Below are positions 8,878 to 16,958 of a stretch of 64,000 nt of DNA, piece by piece. Where the stretch lies: contig JAHDRW010000003.1 of NCBI GenBank assembly GCA_018433085.1, forward strand, positions 25,619 to 89,618. Direction: 5' to 3'. Positions within the stretch are counted from its first letter, which is position 1; every line of letters starts with the position of its first letter. A program made the position numbers and the translations under genes. Origin of the DNA: Deltaproteobacteria bacterium (GTDB taxonomy: Bacteria; Desulfobacterota; Desulfomonilia; UBA1062). Under the pieces are notes generated by a model that did no database searches, was not told the DNA's origin, and saw only the letters and a program-made list of their open reading frames with translations.

Positions 8878-9435
8878 TCACGTATTTTTCTCCACATCCT
8901 CGAAAGAAGAATATCCAAGGCCCTTGAAGAGGTTCTCGTAGCTTTTCCGTGCAAGGCTGATCCCCTGCCTCCGGGCCTCCAGAACATCCCGGTGATAGAG
9001 TTCGAGGGTTCTGTCCGAGTAGGTCTCGAGCTCGCACCGCAGGTATGCGGCAAAGGCGGAGCCGTCGCCGGTGATAATCTTGGGATACGCCTTTGAGAAC
9101 TCTACTATCCAGTTTTCTTCTATTTCCGTGATTTCGTCGAGGAGGGCGATGACCTCCGGGTCGTTCTTGAGCGGAGGTATCAGGCCTTCCATGCGTGCGT
9201 ATTTCTCGGTCATCAGGTTCCTGCCCGCCTTCCGGGCCTGCTCCAGGTCGTCCAGGTACGATGCGAGGGTGTCGCGCGACAAGACCGAATGGGCCATCCA
9301 CCGCATGGTCCGGAAGGTGCCGGGCATTTCCTGACAGGGGGCGTTCCCGCGCGAATTGACTCTCTGAAACATGTCCAGCTCGATGGCTATTATCCGGTCT
9401 ATCAGGTCCTTGCATTCATCGTGTGTTTCATTCAT
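8878..9435 (-). CDS. DUF4125 family protein
   Basis: A 185-residue soluble, helical protein. MFQRVN, then PCQEMPGTFRTMR, then a SYLDDLEQARKAGRNLMTEKYARM-like core, and a C-terminal pair of helices with RCELETYSD, follow the pattern of the DUF4125 family found in anaerobes; its function is unknown. The start at ATG 9435 has GGAAAGA about 8 bases upstream; an in-frame codon at 9471 adds 12 residues without a clear site. It is a single gene between the FMN reductase and class II aldolase genes, both on the same strand but well spaced. Confidence 0.85.
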   Translation of the reverse strand: MNETHDECKDLIDRIIAIELDMFQRVNSRGNAPCQEMPGTFRTMRWMAHSVLSRDTLASYLDDLEQARKAGRNLMTEKYARMEGLIPPLKNDPEVIALLDEITEIEENWIVEFSKAYPKIITGDGSAFAAYLRCELETYSDRTLELYHRDVLEARRQGISLARKSYENLFKGLGYSSFEDVEKNT

Positions 9436-9571
9436 GAGTGCAATTCTTTCCCGGTCAAGGCCCTTCCTCAACCACGTATTCTTTGTTTGAGCTACAGGGT
9501 GCCGTCATCCTCAACCCCCATGTTCCTTTCCATCCACCGGGGTGCCTGAACGTCCGCTCTTAAGCACGGGC

Positions 9572-10234
9572 TCAACCGTGCGGGCCGGACCTTTTCTGCC
9601 CGTAGTTCTTGAACTTCTCGATCACGCGCTCCATCTCCTCGTCGGGGAGGATGACCGGGTCTCCGGCGCACCGGGCCTGGTAGTAGATGCGCGCCACCAG
9701 CTCTATCTCCTCGGCGATGACATAGGCGCTTTTCAGATCCCCGCCCACGGCGATGAGGCCGTGGTTGGCCAGCAGCACGGCGTTGGACCCGCCGATTGCG
9801 GTGCATATATTTGCGGCCAGCTCGGGGCTGCCGTAGGTGGCATAGGGGGCAAGGGGAACCTTTACGCCCGCGAATCCCACCAGATAGTGCACGGCCGGAA
9901 GCTCCCAGTGCAGGCAGGCAAGCGTGGACGCGTAGACCGAGTGGGTGTGCAGTACGGCACGGATGTCTTCGCGCTGCCGGTACAGCGCCAGATGAGCGCT
10001 CAGCTCGCTCGACGGCGTGCAGCGGCCGTGGACAATTCTGCCGTCGAGGTCGACGACCACCACGTCCTCGGGCTGCATGTCTTCATACTCGATTCCGCTC
10101 GGGCTGATGGCCGCGAGCCCCGAGAGAGGGTCGAGGATGCTCAGGTTTCCCCCGGTTCCGGTGGTGAGCCGGGCGGTAATGAGCTTCTTTCCGTAGTGCA
10201 CGATCTCAGCGCGCTGGGCATGCATGATAGTCAT
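9572..10234 (-). CDS. Class II aldolase (L-fuculose-phosphate aldolase type)
   Basis: A complete 220-residue class II aldolase/adducin-fold protein. It shows GNLSILDP in the phosphate-binding region, ISPSGIEYED, SSELSAHLALY with the catalytic-type Glu, HTHSVYAS with two zinc-binding His, and LLANHGLIAVG with the third. Members cleave sugar phosphates such as L-fuculose-1-phosphate or ribulose phosphate to dihydroxyacetone phosphate plus an aldehyde; the exact substrate is unknown. GGAG seven bases before ATG 10234 sets the start; upstream in-frame codons are not supported. It is divergent from the oxyanion transporter operon across a 327-base gap. Confidence 0.88.
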   Translation of the reverse strand: MTIMHAQRAEIVHYGKKLITARLTTGTGGNLSILDPLSGLAAISPSGIEYEDMQPEDVVVVDLDGRIVHGRCTPSSELSAHLALYRQREDIRAVLHTHSVYASTLACLHWELPAVHYLVGFAGVKVPLAPYATYGSPELAANICTAIGGSNAVLLANHGLIAVGGDLKSAYVIAEEIELVARIYYQARCAGDPVILPDEEMERVIEKFKNYGQKRSGPHG

Positions 10235-10561
10235 GTGTTTTCTCCATTCTTTCATCTTCAAGACATTCTCATAGCACAGGGTGCAGGCCGGGGCAAACAG
10301 CCCGGCTCTTCGATGCCGGGCGCAGGGGTCAGCCGCAGGGGGAAAACGCGTCGAGAGGACCGGGCGTCGACCCCGCATACCGCGGCATCATCCAAGTGTC
10401 GCCGAGGGTTTCCTTGACAGGAAATACCGGATATGCTAGCCGACACATATATACTCGTAAGCCTACTTGGGTCCACTCAAGAGCAGAAAAGAGAACGTAT
10501 CAGTGAACGGGCATCATTCATAACGATCGAGACATATCAAGAAAAAGAGGAGAGAAAATCC
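10235..10561. other. Divergent intergenic region before the oxyanion transporter
   Basis: A TTGACA is present at 10414-10419 on the plus strand and an AT-rich ACATATATAC at about 10444-10453, but the spacing is not that of a normal sigma-70 promoter. No ModE-type palindrome could be recognised. No gene is seen. Confidence 0.35.
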
Positions 10562-11323
10562 ATGACCAAAAGATGGTTTCTTGTGTTGTGTTCCGTGGTG
10601 TTTGTTGCCGCCAATTCTTATGCGGCGGACCTGATTGTCTACTGCGGGGCAGGACTGATCAAGCCCATGGAAGAGCTGAAGGGCAATTTCGGGAAGCTTC
10701 ATGGAATACAGGCCGACGTGCATTATGGAAGCTCGGGCGAAATCTTCTCCCAGGTGGCTGGAGGACAGCCGTGTGACGTTCTCATTCCCGGGGCGGAAAA
10801 GTACACCGACGATGCCCTGAAAAACGGATGGGTGATCGGGGAGACCATCAGGAAGCTCGTCCTCCATGTGCCGGTGATCGCGGTTCCCCACGGGAACCCC
10901 GCGAAGATCGGCAGCCTGGAAGATCTGGCGAGACCGGGCGTGCGGGTCAGCATCGGTGATCCCAAGGCCCCGGCCATCGGACGGGTGGCGAAGAACATGC
11001 TGACCAAGAACGGGCTCTGGGAGACCGTAACGCCGAACATATCGGTCTATGCGCCCACGGTGAATCAGCTCCTCATCTATGTCGCGCTCAACCAGGTGGA
11101 CGCGGCCATCATCTGGGAAGACCTGGTCACCTGGGCGGAGGGCAAGGGCAAGCTCGAGGTGGTCAGGATACCCGACGAAAAGAACATCATCATGACCATC
11201 CCCACGGCGGTATGCACCGAGGCCCCGAACAAGGACCTCGCCCTGAAATTCAACGACTACGTTTCTTCTGAAGAGGGCAGGCGGATCTGGGTGAAATGGG
11301 GCTTCGAGCCGTACGTGAAATAG
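10562..11323 (+). CDS. Molybdate/tungstate ABC transporter, substrate-binding protein
   Basis: A periplasmic ModA-type binding protein of 253 residues. A signal peptide ends at about residue 21 (VAANSYA). The mature part begins ADLIVYCGAGLIKPMEEL, followed by YGSSGEIFSQV, which supplies oxyanion-binding Ser residues in this family, and PCDVLIPGAEKY. The C-terminal half contains QVDAAIIWEDL. GAGGAG precedes ATG 10562; the frame runs upstream but that part lacks a signal peptide. Permease and ATPase genes follow at once. Molybdate and tungstate cannot be told apart by eye, but the neighbouring tungsten-type oxidoreductase makes tungstate plausible. Confidence 0.88.
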   Translation: MTKRWFLVLCSVVFVAANSYAADLIVYCGAGLIKPMEELKGNFGKLHGIQADVHYGSSGEIFSQVAGGQPCDVLIPGAEKYTDDALKNGWVIGETIRKLVLHVPVIAVPHGNPAKIGSLEDLARPGVRVSIGDPKAPAIGRVAKNMLTKNGLWETVTPNISVYAPTVNQLLIYVALNQVDAAIIWEDLVTWAEGKGKLEVVRIPDEKNIIMTIPTAVCTEAPNKDLALKFNDYVSSEEGRRIWVKWGFEPYVK

Positions 11324-11349
11324 CCCCGCATAGACAGGCTTAAAAGATC

Positions 11350-12132
11350 ATGCGGAAAATCGATATATTCAGGCTGACGTTCATCTTCATATCGCTGTTC
11401 ATCACGCTGCTGCTCGTGTTCGCCATCGTGGCGCTTTTCCTCGTGCCCGATCCGGAGGACGTCTGGCACAACCTGCTCAGCGAGGAGATGCGCTATTCGC
11501 TGAAGCTCTCGCTGCTCACCGGGCTCGTCTCCACGCTTCTGGTCATGCTCTTTTCACTCCCCATCGGCTACACGCTCTCGCGCTTTCAGTTCCCCGGCAA
11601 GAGCTTTGTCAAGACCATCATCGATCTGCCCGTTGCCTTTCCCGAGCTGGTCCTGGGTCTGTGCCTGCTCCTGCTGTTCGGGAACACCTGGGTGGGCAAG
11701 GCATTGCAGTCGGTGGGGCTCAATTTCGTCTTCACCGTCAAGGGCGTGGTGGTTGCCCAGTTCTTCACCGCCCTGCCATATGCCAGCCGGATCATGAAGT
11801 CCACGTTCGACTACATCGACCCGCGCATGGAGTTCGTGTCGCGATCGCTCGGGTACTCCCGGTTCGAGACCTTCGTCAACATCTCGCTGCCCCTGGCGAG
11901 AAACGGGATCCTGGCGTCGACGGTCATCGCCTTTGCCCGGTGCATCGGCACCTTCGGGACCGTGCTGATCCTCGCGGGGGGAACCTACATGAAGACCGAG
12001 GTCCTGCCTATCACCCTGTACCTCAACATCTCGTACGGGAATATGGGCATGGCGCTCACCAGCGGCATCGTGCTCATGGTGGTCTCGTTCATCGCGATTT
12101 ACATCTTTGAGAAAACCGAGGTGGGGCTGTGA
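11350..12132 (+). CDS. Molybdate/tungstate ABC transporter, permease
   Basis: A 260-residue inner-membrane permease with about six transmembrane helices. The EAA-type coupling motif appears near residue 170 (SRSLGYSRFETFVNISLPLARNG), typical of ModB/WtpB/CysT proteins. It begins 26 bases after the binding-protein gene and overlaps the ATPase gene by four bases (GTGA), so the three are one operon and assemble into one importer. N-terminal hydrophobic segment at about residues 10-35. Confidence 0.88.
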   Translation: MRKIDIFRLTFIFISLFITLLLVFAIVALFLVPDPEDVWHNLLSEEMRYSLKLSLLTGLVSTLLVMLFSLPIGYTLSRFQFPGKSFVKTIIDLPVAFPELVLGLCLLLLFGNTWVGKALQSVGLNFVFTVKGVVVAQFFTALPYASRIMKSTFDYIDPRMEFVSRSLGYSRFETFVNISLPLARNGILASTVIAFARCIGTFGTVLILAGGTYMKTEVLPITLYLNISYGNMGMALTSGIVLMVVSFIAIYIFEKTEVGL

Positions 12133-13184
12133 GTTTCCTGCAGATCGACAACCTGTCCATCAACCTGGGAGAATTTCACCTGCAGCAGGTCTCCTTCGCG
12201 CTCGAACAGTCGGATTATCTCACCATCATCGGCCCCACCGGGGCGGGCAAGACCATCCTCCTGGAGAGCATCATCGGATTCTGGAAGCCCGACTCCGGAC
12301 GCATCAGCATGGAAAACCGGGATATCACCGACGAGCTTCCGGAGAGGAGGCGGATCGGCATCGTCTACCAGGACTATGCCCTTCTGCCCCATTTCACGGT
12401 GTACAAGAACATCGCCTATGGTCTGAAGAAGACGGAGGAAACCAATATCAGGGAAAAGGTGCTCGACATCTCCTCGTCCCTGGGCATCGACCACCTGCTC
12501 CACAGAAAGCCCGCCACCCTGTCGGGGGGAGAGCAGCAGCGTGCCGCGCTGGCACGGGCACTGGTGGTCAGGCCGAAGCTCCTGCTCATGGACGAACCGC
12601 TCTCCGCCCTGGATCCGAAGACGAGGCGGGAGACGCGCATACTGCTGAAGCGGGCCATCAGGGAGCGCGACACCACGGTCATTCACATCACCCACGACAT
12701 GAAGGATGTCTGGGCACTGGCAAACAAGGTGGCGATCTTCCGCGAGGGCAGGCTTCTGCAGTTCGGGTCCATCGAACAGGTCTTCACCCGGCCGCGTTCG
12801 GAGTTCATCGCGGATTTCGTCGGGGCGAGCATATTCGACGGCAAGGTGACTGCATGCCACAGCGGGGTGAGCACGATTCAGATAAACGGGATCAACCTGG
12901 TCAGCCTCGACCATGCAGACCCGGGCACGGAGGTGAAGGTGGCCGTCCGGCCGGAAGACATCATCGTCACCAAAATCCCGCCCAAGGAGATCTCCGCCCA
13001 GAATATTATCGGCGCCAGGCTGGACGAGATCGTCTCCGAGGGCAACACCTGTATCCTGAAGCTCTCCTCGGGCCGGATCTCCCTCGACGTGCTGGTGGCG
13101 AACAATGCGGTGGAACGCCTGCAACTCGAACCGGGCGACGAGGTGTACGCGATCATCAAGGGCGCGAATGTGAGGATCGTGTAG
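12129..13184 (+). CDS. Molybdate/tungstate ABC transporter, ATP-binding protein with TOBE/Mop domain
   Basis: A 351-residue ABC ATPase. Walker A GPTGAGKT is at residues 35-42, the Q-loop glutamine at 81, the signature LSGGEQQRA from 131, Walker B LLLMDE at 151-156, and the switch histidine in HITHD. Residues about 230-351 form a C-terminal TOBE/Mop-like regulatory domain (VAVRPEDIIVT), the usual oxyanion-sensing part of ModC and WtpC. The GTG start overlaps the permease stop (GTGA), showing translational coupling. It energises uptake of Mo or W oxyanion used by the AOR and formate dehydrogenase encoded in this window. Confidence 0.9.
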   Translation: MSFLQIDNLSINLGEFHLQQVSFALEQSDYLTIIGPTGAGKTILLESIIGFWKPDSGRISMENRDITDELPERRRIGIVYQDYALLPHFTVYKNIAYGLKKTEETNIREKVLDISSSLGIDHLLHRKPATLSGGEQQRAALARALVVRPKLLLMDEPLSALDPKTRRETRILLKRAIRERDTTVIHITHDMKDVWALANKVAIFREGRLLQFGSIEQVFTRPRSEFIADFVGASIFDGKVTACHSGVSTIQINGINLVSLDHADPGTEVKVAVRPEDIIVTKIPPKEISAQNIIGARLDEIVSEGNTCILKLSSGRISLDVLVANNAVERLQLEPGDEVYAIIKGANVRIV

Positions 13185-13347
13185 CCCCTTTTTGAGAGGC
13201 GGTGATCCCCGTACTTATCATATGACGCGCGGCTCGCATACAAGCGCCTGGCCCGCGCATCCACCCGATCGGGCGGGGGATACCGGGCGTGCCGGGTTTT
13301 CGGATTTTACCGTTGTATTCACGGTGCGGCATGGTATTCTCGGCTGC

Positions 13348-13614
13348 ATGAAACGTGTTCTCCGTACGAAAAGGCCCCATATCGAGTATCCCTGCACCTG
13401 GACATACAAGCTCTTCGGAAGGGATCGGGACGCCATCCGGCGTGCGGTCGGACAGATCGCCGCCGGTCGGCAATATACGCTGGAGCCGTCCCGCAGCAGC
13501 CGGAACGAGCGATATCACTGCATGAACCTCGATCTCCGCGTGCTGAGCGACGAGGACCGTTGCGGCCTGTCCGATGCGCTGGGTGCCCATGCGGATATCC
13601 TGCTGGTCCTGTAG
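13348..13614 (+). CDS. DUF493 (YbeD-like) family protein
   Basis: An 88-residue protein with the DUF493 pattern: YPCTWTYKLFGRD at the first strand, a helix with IRRAVGQIA, a central PSRSSRNERY followed by the strand MNLDLRV, and a C-terminal helix ending HADILLVL. DUF493 proteins have an ACT-like ferredoxin fold; YbeD of E. coli is the reference and has no firm function. ATG 13348 is chosen because homology begins there, although the upstream ribosome site is weak and the frame is open upstream. It stands 160 bases downstream of the transporter operon. Confidence 0.75.
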   Translation: MKRVLRTKRPHIEYPCTWTYKLFGRDRDAIRRAVGQIAAGRQYTLEPSRSSRNERYHCMNLDLRVLSDEDRCGLSDALGAHADILLVL

Positions 13615-14096
13615 ACGGTAGAGGGCCGCTGAAGGTCCGGTGTCGCCGGATGGCAGGACCGGTTTGGACCTCCTTCTCGAAGTCTGCCCCTTTCAATGCA
13701 TGACTTCCGGAATGCGGCCTGATACGAACCCTGACGTGACAGCCTTCCGGCCTGCCGCAGGGCAGGGCATCGGCAGAATGCCGGATATCCGCCTCCGGTG
13801 CGCTATTTTGTGATTTCATTTGACTTCCGGCACATTTTTCCCGCATATATCCATCGCCTCCGGAAGAGAGGGCCACTGGCGATCCTTCCTTTTTAACGTT
13901 TCCGGGAGGTTTTCGCCGGATAAAAAAGGGCCTTCCGGGTAGACAGTGCACGACCTGAAGCGTGGTGATCTTTCCATCGAGGATCTTCCCGATCACCTTC
14001 CCAAGGGCTTGTGCGGGTATCTTCCCGGCAAGCCGGGCACGGTGGGGGCTTAAAAACCACATGCCGGAGACCAGACAGGAAAAGGGGCGCTTCCCG
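13615..14096. other. Intergenic region without recognised gene
   Basis: About 480 bases. A large minus-strand open frame covers the area but has no coding features. No clear promoter or hairpin stands out. Confidence 0.4.
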
Positions 14097-15548
14097 ATGC
14101 AACTGACCGAGCTGGATCATCAGGGTCTGGTCGAAAAAACCAGACAGGAATGTGCGTCCTTCTACGACCGCCTTCGCTGGATCACCCCCGCCGATGCCCG
14201 GCGGTTCGACCGCGAGCGCCGGGAGCTGCTCGACGCCCTTTCCCTGCAGGCCTTTTTCACGTTCAACCGCACCAAGCCATACACCCGCAGGCTGTCTCCG
14301 GGCTGCCGGCTCTGTGGAGAAGGGTCCTGGTCGTGCCTCTTCATCAACAACATCTGCAACGCCCGGTGCTTCTACTGCCCGTCCGAGCAGCAGACCGTCG
14401 ACGAGCCGGGCACCAACACCCTGACCTTCCGGCGCCCGGAAGAGTACGTGGACTATCTGGAGTGCTTCGGGTTTACGGGTGCGAGCATCAGCGGGGGCGA
14501 GCCCTTCATGACCTTCGATAAAACGCTTCCCTTTGCCGCGGAAATCAAGAGGCGTTTCCAGGACCGGGTCTATCTCTGGCTCTATACCAACGGCATCCTG
14601 GCGTCCTCCGACAGGCTCGCGCAGCTCAGAGACGCCGGGCTCGACGAGATCCGTTTCAACATAGGGGCCGTGGACTACTCTCTGGAGCACGTGCAGCGGG
14701 CCGTGGGCGTGATTCCCCATGTCACGATCGAGATCCCGGCCGTCCCGGAGCGTCTGGATCTGCTCACCCGCCTGATCCCCGAGATGAGGGAGCGGGGTGT
14801 GGATTTTCTGAACCTCCATCAGATCAGGTGCACGGCCTTCAACCATTCCAGGCTCGCCTCCCGGGGCTACACCTTTGTCCACGGCCCCTTCTGCGGGGTG
14901 GCGGAGTCCGAGCTCGCGGCCTTGAAACTGATGAAGTACACCGCCGAAGAGGGTATCGACCTGGGCGTGAACTACTGCTCGCTGATCTACCGCCACCGCT
15001 TCCAGGCACGTGCCTTCCGCTATCGCTGGGCCCGGCACCTGAAAAAGGACTATGAGGATATCACCGGCACCGGGATGATCCGGAGCATGTCGGCAGCGTC
15101 GGGCCCCGCCCTCCTGCAGCGGGCCCGGGAGGTCTGCGCGGCCGGGCAGGGCGCTGAGGCATCCTTTCTGGAGCGAACGGGCCGCCTGTTCTTCAGCCGG
15201 GCGCTCATGGACCGGGTGGAGGGGCTCGGGAGGGATCTGCGGGTTTCGTACCATTTCCCCTCGATCCACCCCGGGGTGACCTACCGGAATGCCTTCCGGG
15301 AGATACGGCTGGGCTCGGGGAAGACGGTGGTCCTGGAGAGGGCACCCGCAACGCCCGAGATCGAGCTCGGCGCCGAAGAAGCGGCTGCCTTCAGAACCCT
15401 GACCGGTGCGGACACGGCATTCCCCGATGACCTGGACGCCCTGTTCCGTCTTTTCCCCGGGATCGGGCGGACCCCCGCGGCAGAGGAGCGGTGGAAGGCG
15501 ATCCTCCAGGCCGAGCGCATCAGGTCGGAGCTGCTGGAGTACTACTGA
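14097..15548 (+). CDS. Radical SAM protein with extra N-terminal cysteines
   Basis: A 483-residue radical SAM enzyme of unknown substrate. A helical N-terminus (about 60 residues) is followed by PGCRLCGEGSWSC (Cys70, 73, 80) and at once by the CX3CX2C motif ICNARCFYCP (Cys87, 91, 94). The barrel continues with SGGEPFMTFDKTL, LWLYTNGIL and EIRFNIGA. The C-terminal 150 residues are a separate beta-rich domain (VSYHFPSIH...). The start ATG 14097 has an AGGAAAAGGGG stretch upstream and matches the onset of the helical domain; ATG 14061 is an alternative. The extra cysteines could hold a second metal site. No partner gene is adjacent. Confidence 0.85.
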   Translation: MQLTELDHQGLVEKTRQECASFYDRLRWITPADARRFDRERRELLDALSLQAFFTFNRTKPYTRRLSPGCRLCGEGSWSCLFINNICNARCFYCPSEQQTVDEPGTNTLTFRRPEEYVDYLECFGFTGASISGGEPFMTFDKTLPFAAEIKRRFQDRVYLWLYTNGILASSDRLAQLRDAGLDEIRFNIGAVDYSLEHVQRAVGVIPHVTIEIPAVPERLDLLTRLIPEMRERGVDFLNLHQIRCTAFNHSRLASRGYTFVHGPFCGVAESELAALKLMKYTAEEGIDLGVNYCSLIYRHRFQARAFRYRWARHLKKDYEDITGTGMIRSMSAASGPALLQRAREVCAAGQGAEASFLERTGRLFFSRALMDRVEGLGRDLRVSYHFPSIHPGVTYRNAFREIRLGSGKTVVLERAPATPEIELGAEEAAAFRTLTGADTAFPDDLDALFRLFPGIGRTPAAEERWKAILQAERIRSELLEYY

Positions 15549-15806
15549 ACCCGTTGTCCCGCCCGCCGGTATCCCCGGGATCGGGCCGGCCCCCCAATGC
15601 CTCGTATGGATCGGTGCTGAAGCGGCTGTACGCGCGCGAAGGCGCCGGCCGTTTCCGGAGGATCTCCGGGGGGCCTTACAGGGAGCCGGCGAACTCCTCG
15701 CTCGGATAGAAAATCGTAAAAGCGGGCACGATCATGGTTGCCGCAAGCACCGGCAAGGAGAGGATAGGATCTTTTATCGGAACCTCTGGCGAGGCTTCGA
15801 TGGGGG
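15549..15806. other. Gap between convergent genes
   Basis: The region lies between the radical SAM gene and the minus-strand aldolase. It holds GC-rich sequence without a gene or a clear terminator. Confidence 0.35.
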
Positions 15807-16958
15807 CTACCCGATCTCCCCGGTCTCGAGCATATCCCGGCAGGCCCGGTAGCACATGAGCTCGATCGCCGAGATCCGGTTCAGCGCGGGGCCGAAGGAG
15901 CCCGTGCAGCTCGTGAAGGTCCCGTGCCCCGCGACAATGGCGCAGTGGTGCTCTTCCATGGCCGGGGGCAGGGTGTGGAGAAGCCCGCGGCTGCCCGCGC
16001 CCACCTCCCCGGCGACCACGGGAACGTCTCCGATGAAGCGCGTACGGCCGAATTCCAAGGGCTCCCCGAGCATGGACATGATCACCGAGAACCGGGGGTG
16101 TCCGTGGACGATGGCGTCATCGCCGGTGAGCTCGTAGGTCCGGATGTGGGCCATGAGCTCCGAGGACGAGGTGATCTCGCAGGTGGAAGACCCGTCCATG
16201 AAGACGCGGTCGATGTAGCCCGGGAGCTCGTCCAGGGACGAACCGGTCTGGGAGATGTAGACCACCCCGGCGTCGCGGCAGGAGATATTGCCGAAAAAGG
16301 AGTCCACGAGCCCGGCCTCCACCACGGATTTTCCGGCCTCGTCCATGGCGCGGACGGCCTCGTCCTCGGTGGCGGCGGGAAGCCTCCGGGGCGGCGGCTC
16401 GACAAAGGGCCGGGGCGCCGCGTTCCTGAGGATTTCCCGGCAGGCCGCTCTCTTCGCGGGATCGAACGGGGCGCCGCCGCCATGGCCTGCGAGCGCGTTG
16501 AGGGCATCGGTGAAGAGTTTGACGAACGTGGCGAAACATATCGAGCTCATCGAGATGAAGGCCTGCTCCAGGGACACCGTGCCCGTGGTGACGATGCCCG
16601 TGTCCCTGACGATGCATCCCTTGCGCCGGCTCAGGGCCCGGGCCACCGGTCCGGGCTCGAGCGAGGGGACCACGGGGATGTCGTGGATGAAGGTGAGGCT
16701 CTCGCAGTCGCGCGGGCGGATGGGCCCCGGGTTCTCGTCCGCGAGCATGCCGATGATGGACCAGAGCGTGGGCTCGGGCCTGGCGATGAGCAGGCTGTTG
16801 ATGCTCAGGAGGGAAAAGAGATCTGCGGCCTCATCGGGAACGGAATCCCTGTTCGTGGAGATCTCGTCGTCCAGCCCGAACAGCGCCGCGTCCGCCTCGC
16901 CCGCGACGAGACCGTGCCGGATGAGCTTGGCGAGATACTTGTCTACCTGCGCCTGCAC
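15807..16958 (-). CDS. Tandem class II aldolase/adducin domain protein
   Basis: A 383-residue protein with two aldolase-like halves. Residues 1 to about 175 resemble a degenerate class II aldolase domain (LSINSLLIARPEPTLWSI, then RKGCIVRDTGIVTTG and VSLEQAFI) without the metal His set. Residues about 195-383 are the better preserved domain: FFGNISCRD, ISQTGSSLDEL, SSSELMAHIRTYE, IVHGHPRFS in place of the usual HTH, and IVAGHGTF. The GTG start at 16958 has GAGGAG at good distance and overlaps the AOR stop by 16 bases, so the two are coupled. It may produce or bind an aldehyde handled by AOR; this is inference. Confidence 0.8.
   Translation of the reverse strand: MQAQVDKYLAKLIRHGLVAGEADAALFGLDDEISTNRDSVPDEAADLFSLLSINSLLIARPEPTLWSIIGMLADENPGPIRPRDCESLTFIHDIPVVPSLEPGPVARALSRRKGCIVRDTGIVTTGTVSLEQAFISMSSICFATFVKLFTDALNALAGHGGGAPFDPAKRAACREILRNAAPRPFVEPPPRRLPAATEDEAVRAMDEAGKSVVEAGLVDSFFGNISCRDAGVVYISQTGSSLDELPGYIDRVFMDGSSTCEITSSSELMAHIRTYELTGDDAIVHGHPRFSVIMSMLGEPLEFGRTRFIGDVPVVAGEVGAGSRGLLHTLPPAMEEHHCAIVAGHGTFTSCTGSFGPALNRISAIELMCYRACRDMLETGEIG

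Noticed and set aside
10414..10453. TTGACA plus TATATA as the promoter of the oxyanion transporter
   Set aside because: The spacing is 28 bases, too long for sigma-70, and no alternative -10 at 16-18 bases is convincing.
13893..15269. 458-codon open frame on the minus strand
   Set aside because: Antisense of the radical SAM gene, whose cluster motif and barrel signatures are intact.
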